A stretch of DNA of 61,000 bases from Cristatella mucedo (GCA_009760855.2 WPIO01000190.1:1-61000); one strand, 5' to 3'. Counted from the first letter of the stretch, positions 20,486-31,420 are shown. Numbers and translations are program-made. Notes: generated by a model from the letters alone, not told the origin.

Positions 20486-22960
20486 TTGACGCGTTTTTCG
20501 GTCGGCAGCCTTAATTTGCTTTCGGCAGTACTGCGGAGCCACCCGCGTTGCTGCAGCTGCACTGTAGAGAACGAGTCGTTGCAGCCGCGACTACACTCCG
20601 GCAGCCGACGACCATGCGGCGGTGCACAGAAGTGGCGTGCGGTGGCCTGCGTGTCGCTGGCTACGTCAATCTCCATGGCCATCGGGTTCGCCTTGTACGC
20701 AGTGGTGGTGGAGCGACAGGCAACAGTGCCACCTTGCAAAGCCGAGCGATCGCCGCCGCCTCAATACTGGGCGCCGGATGCTGCTGAGACCGAACGGTCC
20801 AAGCAGCTATTTCGTGGTCTCTCCGAAGACGAGTTCCAGGAAGTGGTTCGCTTCCTGCTCCGCAGAGACGACCTGAACCTCACCGCCAGCTCGGCGGCCA
20901 CGCTCAACTCCAACTACATCTACATGATCGAGCACTACCTGCCCCCGAAGGACGACATTCTACCGTATTTGCAAAGCGGAACCGGCCCCGCCGCCATGCG
21001 GCGAGCGAAAGCTGTACTGTTCATGGGCGCCCTGGAGCCTCGATCCGTTCGCGAGTACCTCGTCTTTCCGGTTCCGCATCCGGCACGGATCGAGCCACTC
21101 GTCTCGCCGTCTGGCGGTTGGCCTGCCTGGAACGCCAGACCGGTGTGCAACGTGGTGGAGGGTGACGTCGTGAGGCGCTTCCTGTCGGCGGAGCTCGGAA
21201 AGATCAGGCGAATTCTCGTCGACAGCTTCGGACAGTGGGTGGGTGACGACTGTGCAGGAGCTTGTCTCTATCCTCTTATAATGACTCGAGCGAAGCCCGG
21301 GTCGCCCGACCGCCGCGTGCAGGTCGAGTTCTACGTCGACCCGTCCAGCGCGGAGGGCTACTACCTGTGCCCGGTGCCGCTGGTCGTCTCGCTAGTCGCA
21401 CCGCCGAGCGCCCCGGACCACTTCCGGCTCGAGCACATTTACTACAGCAACAAGCACTTCTCGTCTGTCGACGAGCTGAGCGCCGCCTACGATTCGGGAT
21501 CGGTCGAGCGAGCGACGCCTCCACCGCTGGAGCGGCTGCGAGGTCAGTACGGGTCGCCGAGGCGTCGCGGCAACGACATGAACGGCGAGCAGCTGCGGCC
21601 TCCGTCGCCGGTGTCGCCCGACGGCCGTCGCTTCGCCGTCGACCAGCGCCGAATCGACTACCTGGGGTGGTCGTTCGACCTCTACTTTCGAACGGTCAGC
21701 GGTCTGGAGGTGTTCAATGTGCGGTACAAGAATGAGTCGGTGGCGTTCGAGATTGGCATGCAGGACATCGTCGTCATATACGGAGGCGTAGAGCCGCACA
21801 ATTTTTTCAAGACGTTCTTCGACGCCGGATACTCGCTCGGCACGCTGAGCTACCCGCTGATTCGTGGCGTCGACTGCCCTGCAGACGCGACGTATGTCGA
21901 CAGTGTCGTGTATGCGCTTGGCTCCGACCATGGGAAGAAGATGAAGGACGCTGCGTGCGTGTTCGAGCACGTCAACTCCGTTCCGATTAGGCGTCACTTT
22001 TCCGGCGACCCGTCGGCGTTTAGCTACGCGTTCGGCATGGCGGACAGTGTTCTCGTCGTCAGGCAAGCGATAACCGTATGGAATTACGACTATGTGTTTG
22101 ACTACGAGTTTCACCAGAATGGCGTCATCGACGTGCGCGTATCGTCGAGTGGCTACGTCGTCGTCACCAACACGGACGACGCTCGCTACGGCCTAAAGCT
22201 GAGCAGCGTGATTAACACACTAGCCAACGTGCACGGTCACTACTTTCACTTCAAGCTGGACATCGACGCCGCCGACGTGCAGAACTCGTTGACGTACGTT
22301 ACCATTGAGCTGGAGAATACGACACACCCAATGGTAGACGGACAGTTTAGCCAAATGCGAATCGTGCAGCGACATCCCGCCACCGAGAAGCAATCGCTGC
22401 TGTCGTACGACTTCACCAAACCGAAGCACGTCATCGTCCATAGCAACCGTCGTAACAACACTCTAGGCTATCGCCGAGGCTACAGGATCGTCTCGAGCAG
22501 CTTTGCCGACGTCATGTTGCCTCTGACGAATCCGCAGATGAAGGGCGCTTCGTGGACGAAGCACCAGCTGGCCGTCACGAAGCAGAAGGACGTCGAACGA
22601 TCAACGGCCTCGATATACACTCAGGGCGATCCGTCCGATCCCTTCGTCGACTTTCAGACGTTCTACAATGACGACGAGTCGATTCGCGACGAAGACGTCG
22701 TTGCCTGGGTGACTCTCGGCACTCATCATTTACCGTCTGCCGAAGACCTGCCGGTTACGACGACAGCTGGTAAAGTTGTGGTCGCATCGCTGGTTCCCTT
22801 TAATTTCTTCGAGGAAGATCCCTCTATCAGCTCAAGGGACGCTGCAGTCATCACCCGGAGCGAGTCCGGAGAGCTGCGTGCCCTTCCCAATTTGAACCGA
22901 ACTGACCAGTGCATCGCACTTACACATCGCGTGAGCATCCTCGTTTCAGGCGCAACGTAA
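20486..22960 (+). CDS. Copper-containing primary amine oxidase, membrane-anchored (copy B)
   Basis: Close paralogue of copy A with the same architecture. Numbering counts from 20486. It has a signal-anchor at about 52-73, D2/D3 domains, and a catalytic domain with Asp446 (FFDAGYSLG), TPQ-precursor Tyr534 (WNYDY, nt 22085-22087), His583 and His585 (VHGH) and His748 (THHLP). All catalytic and copper-binding residues are intact, so an active surface amine oxidase is expected. The frame opens with TTG and has no ATG before the anchor. As in copy A, TTGCAG (20579-20584) sits 16 codons before the shared WRAVA motif, consistent with a phase-0 splice acceptor and coding from 20585. Nucleotide identity to copy A is patchy: about 20,820-21,000 is almost identical to about 1,000-1,185, whereas about 21,250-21,330 is clearly diverged. 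Confidence 0.93.
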   Translation: MTRFSVGSLNLLSAVLRSHPRCCSCTVENESLQPRLHSGSRRPCGGAQKWRAVACVSLATSISMAIGFALYAVVVERQATVPPCKAERSPPPQYWAPDAAETERSKQLFRGLSEDEFQEVVRFLLRRDDLNLTASSAATLNSNYIYMIEHYLPPKDDILPYLQSGTGPAAMRRAKAVLFMGALEPRSVREYLVFPVPHPARIEPLVSPSGGWPAWNARPVCNVVEGDVVRRFLSAELGKIRRILVDSFGQWVGDDCAGACLYPLIMTRAKPGSPDRRVQVEFYVDPSSAEGYYLCPVPLVVSLVAPPSAPDHFRLEHIYYSNKHFSSVDELSAAYDSGSVERATPPPLERLRGQYGSPRRRGNDMNGEQLRPPSPVSPDGRRFAVDQRRIDYLGWSFDLYFRTVSGLEVFNVRYKNESVAFEIGMQDIVVIYGGVEPHNFFKTFFDAGYSLGTLSYPLIRGVDCPADATYVDSVVYALGSDHGKKMKDAACVFEHVNSVPIRRHFSGDPSAFSYAFGMADSVLVVRQAITVWNYDYVFDYEFHQNGVIDVRVSSSGYVVVTNTDDARYGLKLSSVINTLANVHGHYFHFKLDIDAADVQNSLTYVTIELENTTHPMVDGQFSQMRIVQRHPATEKQSLLSYDFTKPKHVIVHSNRRNNTLGYRRGYRIVSSSFADVMLPLTNPQMKGASWTKHQLAVTKQKDVERSTASIYTQGDPSDPFVDFQTFYNDDESIRDEDVVAWVTLGTHHLPSAEDLPVTTTAGKVVVASLVPFNFFEEDPSISSRDAAVITRSESGELRALPNLNRTDQCIALTHRVSILVSGAT

Positions 22961-23549
22961 TGCCAAGAAAAGTTACGTATTCACTGCTATCGGACTTTTA
23001 CAGAGTACAATGTGTGCAGAACATGGCGATCAGAGAGCGATTCTCTTTTCTCCTTTGATAAGCTCCCTGGGGAGAATGATTCCTGTTTCGTGCTCCCTAT
23101 GAATGTATGGCCCAGTTTCTTTCATTTCTCTGACACTCTTTCTCGCAATTCTGTTCTTTTCTCTCTGTCACATATATCTTTTTTCCGAATTTCCCACCCT
23201 ACTATCAACGACATCTATCCGGGTTTGTATTTTTTCCGCTTCGGCTCTCTCGCCCTATTTTGATGAATTCCCGGCAATCAATCTGTCATTGCCTTCTTAT
23301 CAAAGGGTCGTTTATACGATCTGGTTAATTCACACCTGTTCGAAAAGTGCCGTCACCCAGCGACCACCATCTTTAACACTGACGTGACAAGATGAAATTT
23401 GATACTAAACATCCTAGCATGATGCTGGTGTGCTAGAGTGAAAGGGTATAGTTTCAGGAAGGAGACTGCCTCCACCATAAACTATCACGGCCGATCTTTA
23501 CCTAGGATTAGGGACTGTCTCCCAAACTGGTTTTCAAAAAATTTATACT
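22961..23549. other. 3' flank of amine oxidase B, nothing recognised
   Basis: No polyadenylation signal is obvious close to the stop. T/C-rich sequence follows from about 23,100 to 23,260. Confidence 0.4.
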
Positions 23550-24075
23550 GGCTACCTAGTTCTGTCGAACCTGGGTTATTGCAATTCTCTTTTGGCTGGG
23601 CTACCGAAAACGGCCATTAGGCCGCTGTAGTGTATAATGAATATGGCAGCAAGAGTACGTAACAAATCCCAAGAGCTTCGCTATGTGCATCCTTTGCTGA
23701 AGGAGCTTAAGTGGCTGCCGATAGATCGACGAATACAGAATAATGGTCTTACGCTGACCACAAGGCCCGCTATGGCTTGGCTATTTCTTACCTAGCTGAA
23801 CTGCTGCACCTCGTGCCCTCAGCTTCTTTAGGCACAATAAATTAGCAGTTAATTAATAAATAAATGAATTAGCAGTTCCATTCCTACGCCTAGAGATCAC
23901 TGGGGACAGAAGCTGATGCTCTGCAGTTCCCAGATTGGAACTCACTTCCACAATTTTTAGGCAACAGCGTCTACTCTCCAGATCCCAGCAGTGTTATATC
24001 TTTTTCAGCCGTCCTGAGCTGCTACTTCTACACTAATCATTACCTCAACTGTCTTGCCAATTCAGCCATGCCTCT
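23550..24075 (+). mobile_element. LINE family 2, 5'-truncated decayed copy
   Basis: Conceptual translation in broken frames shows the RT C-terminal pattern: a 'YCNSLLAGLPK'-type motif near 23,578 and 'LKELKWLPIDRRIQ' near 23,700. It matches the - strand copy at 47.8-49.1 kb. No intact frame remains. Confidence 0.65.
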
Positions 24076-24334
24076 CACTTTTTCTCGGTTGCATGTGGTG
24101 AGGTATGTTGGCCACCGAATTCGTACCGAAAGCCGCTTAGGCTTTGAGTTCGTTAGAGAAAACTCCTCTGCATAGCACCCACTTAGCCTTTCCTGCATTA
24201 TTGACTTGCAGACGAGATAAAGTTCAGAATATATGTGGTGCTATCCTCGAGGATTGAACTCACGACCTCAAAAAAAATATGCACAAATCGCTAAGTCGCT
24301 CATTGAGGCAGACCAATTGTTTACCGACTCAAGG

Positions 24335-24460
24335 CCTGGTTTGGCGAAAGGGTAAGGTGTTTGCCTCGAGGGTCGCGGCCTCGAGTCCTGCTTCATATGT
24401 TAAGTACCTGGATAGAGATTAACTTCTCATATGGCGCTATACAAGTTACATTGTATTGTT
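24335..24460 (+). mobile_element. tRNA-derived SINE, subfamily B (LINE-like tail)
   Basis: A-box-like GGGTAAGGTGTTTGCCTCGA, B-box-like GGTCGCGGCCTCGAGTCC, then AAGTACCTGGATAGAGATTA and a 3' arm ending GGCGCTATACAAG. Confidence 0.65.
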
Positions 24461-24804
24461 TCGAGTGGCTCAGTGGCCGTACCCATTCATTTTGGGATCG
24501 AGACCACATCGGTATCTTCCATCTCTAATCTCTTCTGCACTTCATGTAGCTAAATATTCTCGTGCAAGAGCTCATCTAATTCTGGTCCTTAGCTAATGCG
24601 GAAAAGTATTCCAAAAGCAAATAGCACTTCGTCTTGTGCGTCTTGCATGAGTGGAGACACTGTGGCTCTGCAAGCTTGGTCTTGACATCTGTCATCCTGA
24701 TGTTCGTAATGCTAGCTTCACCAGACGAGTGTGAATAGCGACACAATTTTTTCTTATAAGTACAAATCCACCTACGGCGGTCTGTCGTGGGATTGGTACC
24801 AGAA

Positions 24805-24875
24805 TAATAATAACAATAATGAGATATCTATAGCACCCTAGGAGAACTAAATCTCATCAGGCACGTTATGAATTC
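24805..24875 (-). mobile_element. LINE/SINE 3' tail
   Basis: Reverse-oriented (ATT)n plus a decayed hairpin ('agcaccctaggagaactaaa' on the + strand). Confidence 0.6.
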
Positions 24876-25534
24876 TGTAACGGAAGCATGTCAATAGGCT
24901 AAAGATAACATGCGAAGTGACAGTACGCATGAGCACACAGTTAAGTCAACTCACGTGGAACCATCCGGTTCTATCATACATATGCGGGATAAAAAGAAAA
25001 TAAACAAATTAGTGACACTAGCATGCTAATTTTCAGCGTGCTAACGCATTTAAAAGACAGGTCAACGTGAAAGAAACAAATTCTGTGATTAATTGGGGAA
25101 ATATCAATTTTAAAAGTGCCAAATTGAATTTCGAAGCGGTAATCGTTGCCATCGCTTCAATGTCATCGCAGAATGGCAGGCCGGGGATGAGAGCTGGTCG
25201 GGGAAAATTCTCCCTGGCAAATCCTTGTCTCAGCAAAGACAGACCCAGCAGCAGAGCTTGCGGCCGGTCCAGCTTCCGGTCGCTCTCACCTGTGCGTCAA
25301 GCGAGCCGCGTCGACCCATCTGCATATGAGACCGCATAGGACGAGCTACTTACCAGGCGGGTAAGCGACGCAGCTCATTTTTTCAGCAGACAGCGAGTCA
25401 CCGATAGACAGTTAGACGTGCAGCGGGCGAAGATAAAGTTCGTCCTTGACCCGAAAACGTGGTCACATTCATGATGCTGGTTGCATGTGGCCGCGGCGGC
25501 AGAGCCGCGGCAGCTTGCTGCGTGAGGGCCCTTG

Positions 25535-25625
25535 CGAATAATGATAATAGTAACAATAAAAATAATAACAAGTTAATTGTACAGCACTCTAAAAGATCTA
25601 AATCTCAGTCTAGGCAGTCTAAGTA
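25535..25625 (-). mobile_element. LINE/SINE 3' tail, decayed
   Basis: AT-rich (ATT)-like tract then 'gcactctaaaagatctaaat' and 'ctcagtctaggca', a degraded hairpin in reverse orientation. Confidence 0.5.
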
Positions 25626-25729
25626 CTTAAAAGTATTCGTTGGAGAAAGCATGTGCTACAAATATAAATATAGATGCCTCACTATTACTATCAATAGTGG
25701 GAGGCATTAAAACGATGGCTTGCTAAATC

Positions 25730-26090
25730 AGCCCGATTCTGACCGAGACATTCATTACTCATGGTTTCTGAATCATAGTAGCTAGGAACCTATTATGCGA
25801 TAGTCTACTGCCATGGCCGCTTATAAGCAGAAGCCTTGTAAAGGGCTTTTAGGAGTTGTTCTTCGGCAGTTGGCATTGACATTTGACTGGTTTTTAACTC
25901 TGGGCCGCGAAGCCATTATAGAACGTCTGTAACCCTCCCTTGCTGTGAAATAGAGACGTCTAGGTTGTGGTTATAGATCGCTATGTTTAGGTCAAGGGCA
26001 CTCTTGTTGCTACCATGTTCCGCTACTATCAGCCGTGCCTTCGTGCATTGGTTCTGCATCTATAAGTGGCTAGCCACGATTCAAGTTCTT
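25730..26090 (+). repeat. dispersed TATA-containing repeat R3, copy 3
   Basis: Contains 'atgcgatagtctactgccat', the TATA-like GGCCGCTTATAAGCAGAAGC, 'ctgtaaccctcccttgctgt' and 'gttgctaccatgttccgcta', in the same order as the other R3 copies. Confidence 0.5.
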
Positions 26091-26459
26091 GGGTCACGGC
26101 GTTCACGGCGCATCGGCTTAGAATAGCACCGTTCCGAATGCTGCGCTTGAAAGAAGTTCTGTCCGGACGTAGAAGCAGCACACCGAGTTTGTAACAGTAT
26201 TGATCATGATTATTAGCTGCGGAGGCGGCCGTCTGAGTAGAACTTGTAAACGGAAAGTTGTGCTTAAGAGAGGAGATCGAAGTTGCGAGTACAGAACTTG
26301 CTGGTGCTCTATGGCTCCTCCAACTGCGGTTGCCAATTAAATTATTCTTTTATGTTTATGGTTTTCTTAAAGGGGGAAGAGATCGGTTCGATGATTGCTT
26401 ATTTGAAGGAACTTTGCATACGTCCAGGAACGAATGTCTGCAAGGCGCATTCCTCAGAG

Positions 26460-26700
26460 GCTGCGCATGAAATTAAACAGCAATGAACTGAGAAAAGACC
26501 CACTTTAAAATTCAACGGCTGGCTGTTCAGCTAGCTGAGACTTGACCACCGCACTGAGCGTACTGGACACGGTCTGGCTAGTACTCATCAGTGGATTTTA
26601 GTTACTTTCAAATTAGGCGAGCCTTAAATAAGGAAAACATGGCGTTCATCAGTTCATTCATTAGTAACGAAGTAAGACGTCATACAATAAGACACAATAG
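26460..26700 (+). repeat. dispersed repeat R1, copy 3
   Basis: 'aaattaaacagcaatgaact', 'agctgagacttgacc', 'tactggacacggtctgg', 'aaggaaaacatggcg' match the copies at 5985 and 6640. Confidence 0.5.
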
Positions 26701-26759
26701 GCAAGATATGGAAAATTAGCTGAACATCTCTACTAATGGAAGCGAGAAAGTCCGTCCGC

Positions 26760-26880
26760 CCTTCCCTCCGTCACGTAGCAAAATGGCGACCAGTACTTCC
26801 GGGAGTGACGAGTAATAGACGCGCAATTCTTCAGTGACTCAGCGGAGCGAGTCCACAGGCAGTGAGCTCTGGTAGCGTTT
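26760..26880 (-). repeat. dispersed repeat R2, copy 1
   Basis: On the + strand 'gactcagcggagcgagtcc' and 'acaggcagtgagctc' are the reverse complement of the block at about 50,590-50,635. Related copies are at 27,840, 37,055, 50,585 and 52,196. Confidence 0.6.
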
Positions 26881-27094
26881 GAAATCCAATATAGCGACGT
26901 CCAGGAGAAAGACCAAGTCGTGTGTTTATTTAAGCGGTTTGCTGCACTCTCGACCTGCACCTCCTTACCGAGGCCGAGTTTCTTCCACCACCGCGTTTAT
27001 ACTGCGGATGCAGGGAAAATATACGACCGAGCTCGCTCCGCCCGTAAAAGCCTGCTCTAGTGCGGAAAGTTGAGGATGAGACAGAGGATGAGGT

Positions 27095-27177
27095 CTACGC
27101 AAAAGCCGCTAGGCAAAAGCCGCTAGGCAAAAGCCGCTAGGCAAAAGCCGCTAGGCAAAAGCCGCTAGGCAAAAGCC
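27095..27177. repeat. 14-bp minisatellite, six units
   Basis: The unit is CTAGGCAAAAGCCG, repeated six times with almost no divergence and no spacers. Recent expansion is likely. Confidence 0.95.
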
Positions 27178-27619
27178 TTCACAAACGGAGTTTGCTGCCG
27201 CAGTCACCATTCTAGGCGAGTAAATGGTGAGGAAGAAAAAAGAAAGTTAAGCTTATAAGAATGGTTTTTCAGCGAAATTTGACAGTGTTAAGCTACATGT
27301 GTGCCGTTAGTGGTGCGCGCGTGCTAGTCCACGCAGATGACGCGCGACCGGTACGGGTGGTGGAGCTCATGCCTCGAGGTGCAGTACAGTGATTCCTAGA
27401 AGCCGCTCAGTTACGAGAAAGCTGTGACAACATGACAAGCAGAGCTTAGCCGTCAATCGAGAGCAGTCACACTTTTCTAAAGAATCCGCAACCACGTTAC
27501 GTAGAGCAGTGTATGACTGAGCAACCTCTGGCTACAGAGCTGCATAGCCAATGGAACAACCGACTAACAGCCGTCGCTTCACGTGGCTTTTGAAATGCGG
27601 TATAAACCAAAGATTAATA
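27178..27619. other. intergenic, nothing recognised
   Basis: No gene or shared repeat that I can support. Confidence 0.4.
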
Positions 27620-27725
27620 TAATTATAATTCATGTATACAGCGCCCCAAGAGAACTTAATCACTATTCAGGCGCTTCACATATGCCTCGGGGCTCGAGCC
27701 CACGACTACGACTTATCTGGTTCCG
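27620..27725 (-). mobile_element. tRNA-derived SINE, subfamily B, 3' part
   Basis: Read on the - strand: B-box-like GTCGTGGGCTCGAGCCC, then GAAGCGCCTGAATAGTGATT and a 3' arm ending GGGGCGCTGTATACATG. This is the same B-box-to-LINE-tail order as at 24.3 and 47.2 kb. Confidence 0.6.
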
Positions 27726-27839
27726 GATGCTTATACTTAAAAGAATCCTAATAATCTCAAGCACTGTAGTAATCCGAACGATTTAGTATGCATACATTTC
27801 AGAGTCGACATGAGGACTTATGTACACGCGTCCCTCTAG

Positions 27840-27945
27840 CCGACCTCCAGTACTTCCGGGAGTGACCTGTAATAGAAGTGTAATTCTTCTATGACACGGC
27901 GAAGCGAGTCCAATGGCAGTGCACTCTAGTATCTTGTAGATGTAA
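27840..27945 (-). repeat. dispersed repeat R2, copy 2
   Basis: 'ccagtacttccgggagtgac' is identical to the block at about 26,791, followed by 'gcgaagcgagtccaatggca'. Same family and orientation as the copy at 26.76 kb. Confidence 0.6.
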
Positions 27946-28689
27946 ACTTGCAGCGCTTCTCAGAGACTCGCCGAACCGTTACATCGCTCAAAGGCGAAGC
28001 CTGGGAGCTTTGCTTGTTTTCGAAGCGCTCAAAGGGCCAGCATGTCTAACCATGTCTGTGCATAGCGGTTTCGCGAGGAGAGGATTTTAATTGAAAAGGC
28101 CTCGGAGCGAAAGCTCGATAGACGGGCCGGCGGCGGCGGCGGTGGCGTGGGCCATGAGCTTGAGCCAGTGGACGAATCGAATTCGACGACAGTTTGCTAC
28201 TGTAACAGCAGGCAATGGCCGTTTCGTGGAAGCTGAATGCAGCTTTTATTTCGCGCCAGATTTTCTCCACGAGCCGCCCGAAGCCGCGGAAGCACGTGCG
28301 CCGTGCAATGCAGACAGCTCAACTGGCTCTTCGAGATTGTCTGGCGCTTGCATCGATCGAGTCCTATTCCGCAAGTCGTGCCATAAAGACTCTGGCTACC
28401 AGTGATCGGCATGATTGTCAGCAAAAGGGGTAAAATTCTGATGATTTAACAACCTCGTTTGTATAGCTTCTGAGTAGCTTTCGCGGTAGTCGCCGCCATT
28501 TGCAATGCGAAATACAAGATTGCCCCTCCCCCCCCCCCCCGCCGCAGGACTCGAGCCTAAGACCCGCGGTCGCGAAGAGCGAGCACATTACCTCGTGGGC
28601 AAATACGGGGCGGGGGCGACCCACTCCGCATTGTTTCCGCAATGCTCAAACGTGAAGCACGCTGAAGCTTCATTTACACGAAGGTCAAC
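27946..28689. other. intergenic, nothing recognised
   Basis: Short overlapping frames only. A poly-C tract lies at about 28,527-28,541. Confidence 0.4.
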
Positions 28690-29022
28690 CGACGTACGCT
28701 CGGTGTGTTTTTAAGTTCCTTTTAAATGTGGTCAGGTCAGGGGATGTTCTGACCCAGGTCGGGAGGGAGTTCCAGGCTTTGGGAGCATACGAACTAAATG
28801 CACGGTCTCCAAAGGATTTGAGGTTTGTACGAGGTATTGGTAGACTGTTGGATTCCGAAAAGCGGGTGGTACGATGCTTGGCCTGATGGGGGAGTATGTT
28901 CGGAGAGATAGGCTGGAGCCATAGAATGAAGGGACCTAAAAGTGAGCGACAAAACCCTGAATTCAATCCGTTGCTTGACTGGTAGCCAGTGCAGGTCGGC
29001 GAGAAGTGAAGTAATGAGGCAA
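28690..29022 (-). mobile_element. LINE family 1, RT C-terminal fragment without 3' tail
   Basis: A - strand frame (28966-28685) encodes the family C-terminal segment ('LPIPRTNLKSFGDRAFSSYA'). The 3' UTR and hairpin are absent on the left side, unusual for a LINE insertion, so a deletion or rearrangement occurred. A + strand tail piece (29,025-29,080) abuts it. Confidence 0.8.
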
Positions 29023-29024
29023 CT

Positions 29025-29080
29025 GCAGATTAGATTCTCTGAGGGCGCTATACGGATGCATTGTCATCATCATTTTAAGC
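29025..29080 (+). mobile_element. LINE/SINE 3' tail
   Basis: 'agattctctgagggcgctat' then a degenerate ATC/ATT tail. Only the 3' arm of the hairpin remains. Confidence 0.5.
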
Positions 29081-29218
29081 ACGCAAATATGTTGACAGAA
29101 AAACCAGCTACGATCAGGAGCTCTGAGGGTCGCGTGCATCCATCGTTGGCCATCATCAGCACGCTTCGCACTTCGACGTCGACGTTGCGACTCTTTTGGC
29201 CGCTGGGCCCAGGTCTGC

Positions 29219-29321
29219 GGCACAGGCGTGCGAAAGCAAGAAAGCAAGTGCGCCTCACGGAGCGGACCTACGTCACGGACCTAGCCTGTAGCACAGGCGT
29301 GCGAAAGCAAGAAAGCAAGCC
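29219..29321. repeat. 30-bp direct repeat, two copies
   Basis: 'cacaggcgtgcgaaagcaag' followed by 'aaagcaag' occurs at about 29,220 and again at about 29,292, 72 bp apart. The region between is GC-rich and non-coding. Confidence 0.8.
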
Positions 29322-29689
29322 TTACGGGGCGCCGCTGTCGCGGGGAGCTGGTAGGTGGACCCAAGTGTTGACTCTTTCTATCTGCTCCGCGGCTGCCAAA
29401 CAGCGGCCACGGCAGGCTGCTAGCAGCAGCAGCAGCAGTCAACAGCAGCTGACTCAGCAGTAGTCAGCTGACTCACGCAGCAGCTGAGCGCCGGGGCGGC
29501 CGCTCCTCTTGAGCGAGCTGCCAGTTCGGGTCAGGCGATTTCGGTACGAGTGACGCGAATCGAGATTGTCTCTCCATGGGCGTTCTACAAGTGTCCCGCT
29601 AGTGTTATGATTATTACCATTATTGCTATCATTATTACAATTAATGTTAGCAGCCAGGCACTTCTGCTTCGCGCGGGCGTTCCGCATTC

Positions 29690-30240
29690 GAAGGCGGCCG
29701 GTGAAACGCAGCTCCAGCTAAACCAGCCGGATTATGGCGGACAGTTATCATTTGCGAGTATGCGAGTGTGCGATAGCTTGCTGCTGAGGTCATATAAAAA
29801 ACCTGCGCAATGAGATAGGAGGGCGGGCGGGCAGTCGGGATTTCGAAGCTCGGATCATTGCACGGAGCTGATTATCGCTCTACGCCACAGACGGTTGGTT
29901 TACGCCGTGGCCGCTGCTGAGCGCCCGTAACCGTCCGCTGCTGTCAAATATACTTGCCTGCATTATAGATACTGACTGGACGCGTCCAGGCACGAGCAAT
30001 ATAGGCTATTTGTAGGTTAAAGGTTAAAGTATAAGCGCTCGTCATCGCTGCCGCGTTCCTGCCACTGCCGACGTACCTGCGCGCGCATTGGGGCAGCGCC
30101 GACCAGCGGCTGACCGCCCGCGACACAAGGTTCCGGCGTCGCATCCTAATCGTCGATTCCTATTCGTCGCGCATCCGCACGAGCGCTACGAGCGCTACGC
30201 CGGCGGCCTAGTTCTGACCGGACGTGGGGCGTGCCGCACA
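29690..30240 (+). repeat. dispersed TATA-containing repeat R3, copy 4
   Basis: 'ccagccggattatggcggac', a TATA box in GAGGTCATATAAAAAACCTG, 'taaccgtccgctgctgtcaa', 'gctgccgcgttcctgccact' and 'aaggttccggcgtcgc' align with the other copies. Longest R3 copy in the window. Confidence 0.55.
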
Positions 30241-30799
30241 GCGAGCGTCTGTAACCGCCGGCTAGCTCGCACGAGGCGGCCGCTCCGGAGACGCCCGCCG
30301 CCCGTGAGTAAGCGCGGCGACGCTCGCTTCGCGCGGTCTGGGAGGAAGCGGTATTGACGGGCGATCGGTCAGAACGGCAGCAACGGCGGTCGCCTGCTCG
30401 CGCGAGCGAGCTGCGACGGCGGTCGCCTGCTCGACTCTCGCCGCTCGCCCTCCGCTCCAGCGTCTCGCCGTGCCTCGCGGCCACCGACGTTGAGGCCAGA
30501 CACGGCTGCGGCCAGAGAGCCACTGAGCTCAGATGCGCCGCCGCCACCGCCGCCGCCAGCTCTTCGCCGCTTTGGGTGGCGGCGACAGCGGCGGCGGTCC
30601 GCTCGTTCCCGTCCACCCGCCCCCAATCGACCGTTATGCAACCGACCTGTTTTTCGGCCAGCTTGTTTTTCGTCTCGCAGCGCTGTCTTATCGCGTCGTC
30701 TTGTGGTCTCGATCGTGGTCTCTCTACCCCGACCTTTATGCGGATGCGCGAGCGAGCTGGAGCGTTGTTTATGACGCGAGCTGGCAAACCTGCACTTCT
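30241..30799. other. GC-rich region, nothing recognised
   Basis: Long overlapping frames on both strands with low-complexity Arg/Ala/Ser/Pro composition. No domain visible and I do not call a gene. It could be internal sequence of the R3-associated element. Confidence 0.35.
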
Positions 30800-30899
30800 T
30801 CGGCCCGCTGAAGTTCTGACCCTCGATTGGCCCCAGAACCACGTCATCCGTGAGCCGAAGTACGGCTGGGTGGGGCGATCAGGCAGCCGGTATCTGGTC

Positions 30900-30900
<1 letters not shown>

Positions 30901-30982
<82 letters not shown>
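30901..30982. repeat. (GA)n microsatellite
   Basis: Near-perfect GA dinucleotide repeat inside repeat R4. Confidence 0.95.
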
Positions 30983-30983
<1 letters not shown>

Positions 30984-31116
30984 AAGAGAGAGACAGAGAG
31001 TGCCAGCACCAATGGCAGAAAGAAAGGCTGCAGAGTCGGTGTGCAGAGCAGTCGTAGTGCTGCATGATGATCAAGTATGAGCAGTGAGTACAGCGCCTGC
31101 TTGGCACAAAGTGCAC

Positions 31117-31120
<4 letters not shown>

Positions 31121-31180
<60 letters not shown>

Positions 31181-31206
31181 GACAGACAGAGACAGACAGA
31201 CAGACG
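31121..31206. repeat. (GA)n / (GACA)n microsatellite
   Basis: GA repeat grading into GACA units inside repeat R4. Confidence 0.95.
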
Positions 31207-31420
31207 GAGACATAGACAGAGACAGACTGACGGAGTGAAGAGCGCTGCAGTTATTAACGCGATGTGTGTCAGTAGTAGTGCGGGAGCTTCACTAGCCGAT
31301 GCTTATGCAACCAACGTAATAAACTGTCGCCGCCGCAGGCCCATTTTGGCGGCCGTGTTAATGGTGCTTGCGGCTGAGCACTGGCGCTGCCGCGGCTGGC
31401 AGACCGCAAACCACCTACAC

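Larger units (their letters stand above)
30800..31420 (+). repeat. dispersed repeat R4 with embedded (GA)n, copy 1
   Basis: 'cagaaccacgtcatccgtga', a 'ggtggggcgatcaggcagcc' block, '(GA)n', 'gtgaagagcgctgcag', 'gcgggagcttcacta' and 'ttttggcggccgtgttaatg' recur in the same order at 35,540-35,840. The (GA)n blocks (30901-30982, 31121-31206) are expanded only in this copy. Confidence 0.55.

Noticed and set aside
16024-27177. Possible CRISPR arrays at 16.0 and 27.1 kb
   Set aside because: Units are directly adjacent with no spacers, and the DNA is animal.
30146-31213. 355-codon - strand frame and overlapping + strand frames
   Set aside because: They span (GA)n microsatellites and GC-rich repeat R4. 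The Ser/Leu and Arg/Glu runs are repeat artefacts and no domain is present.
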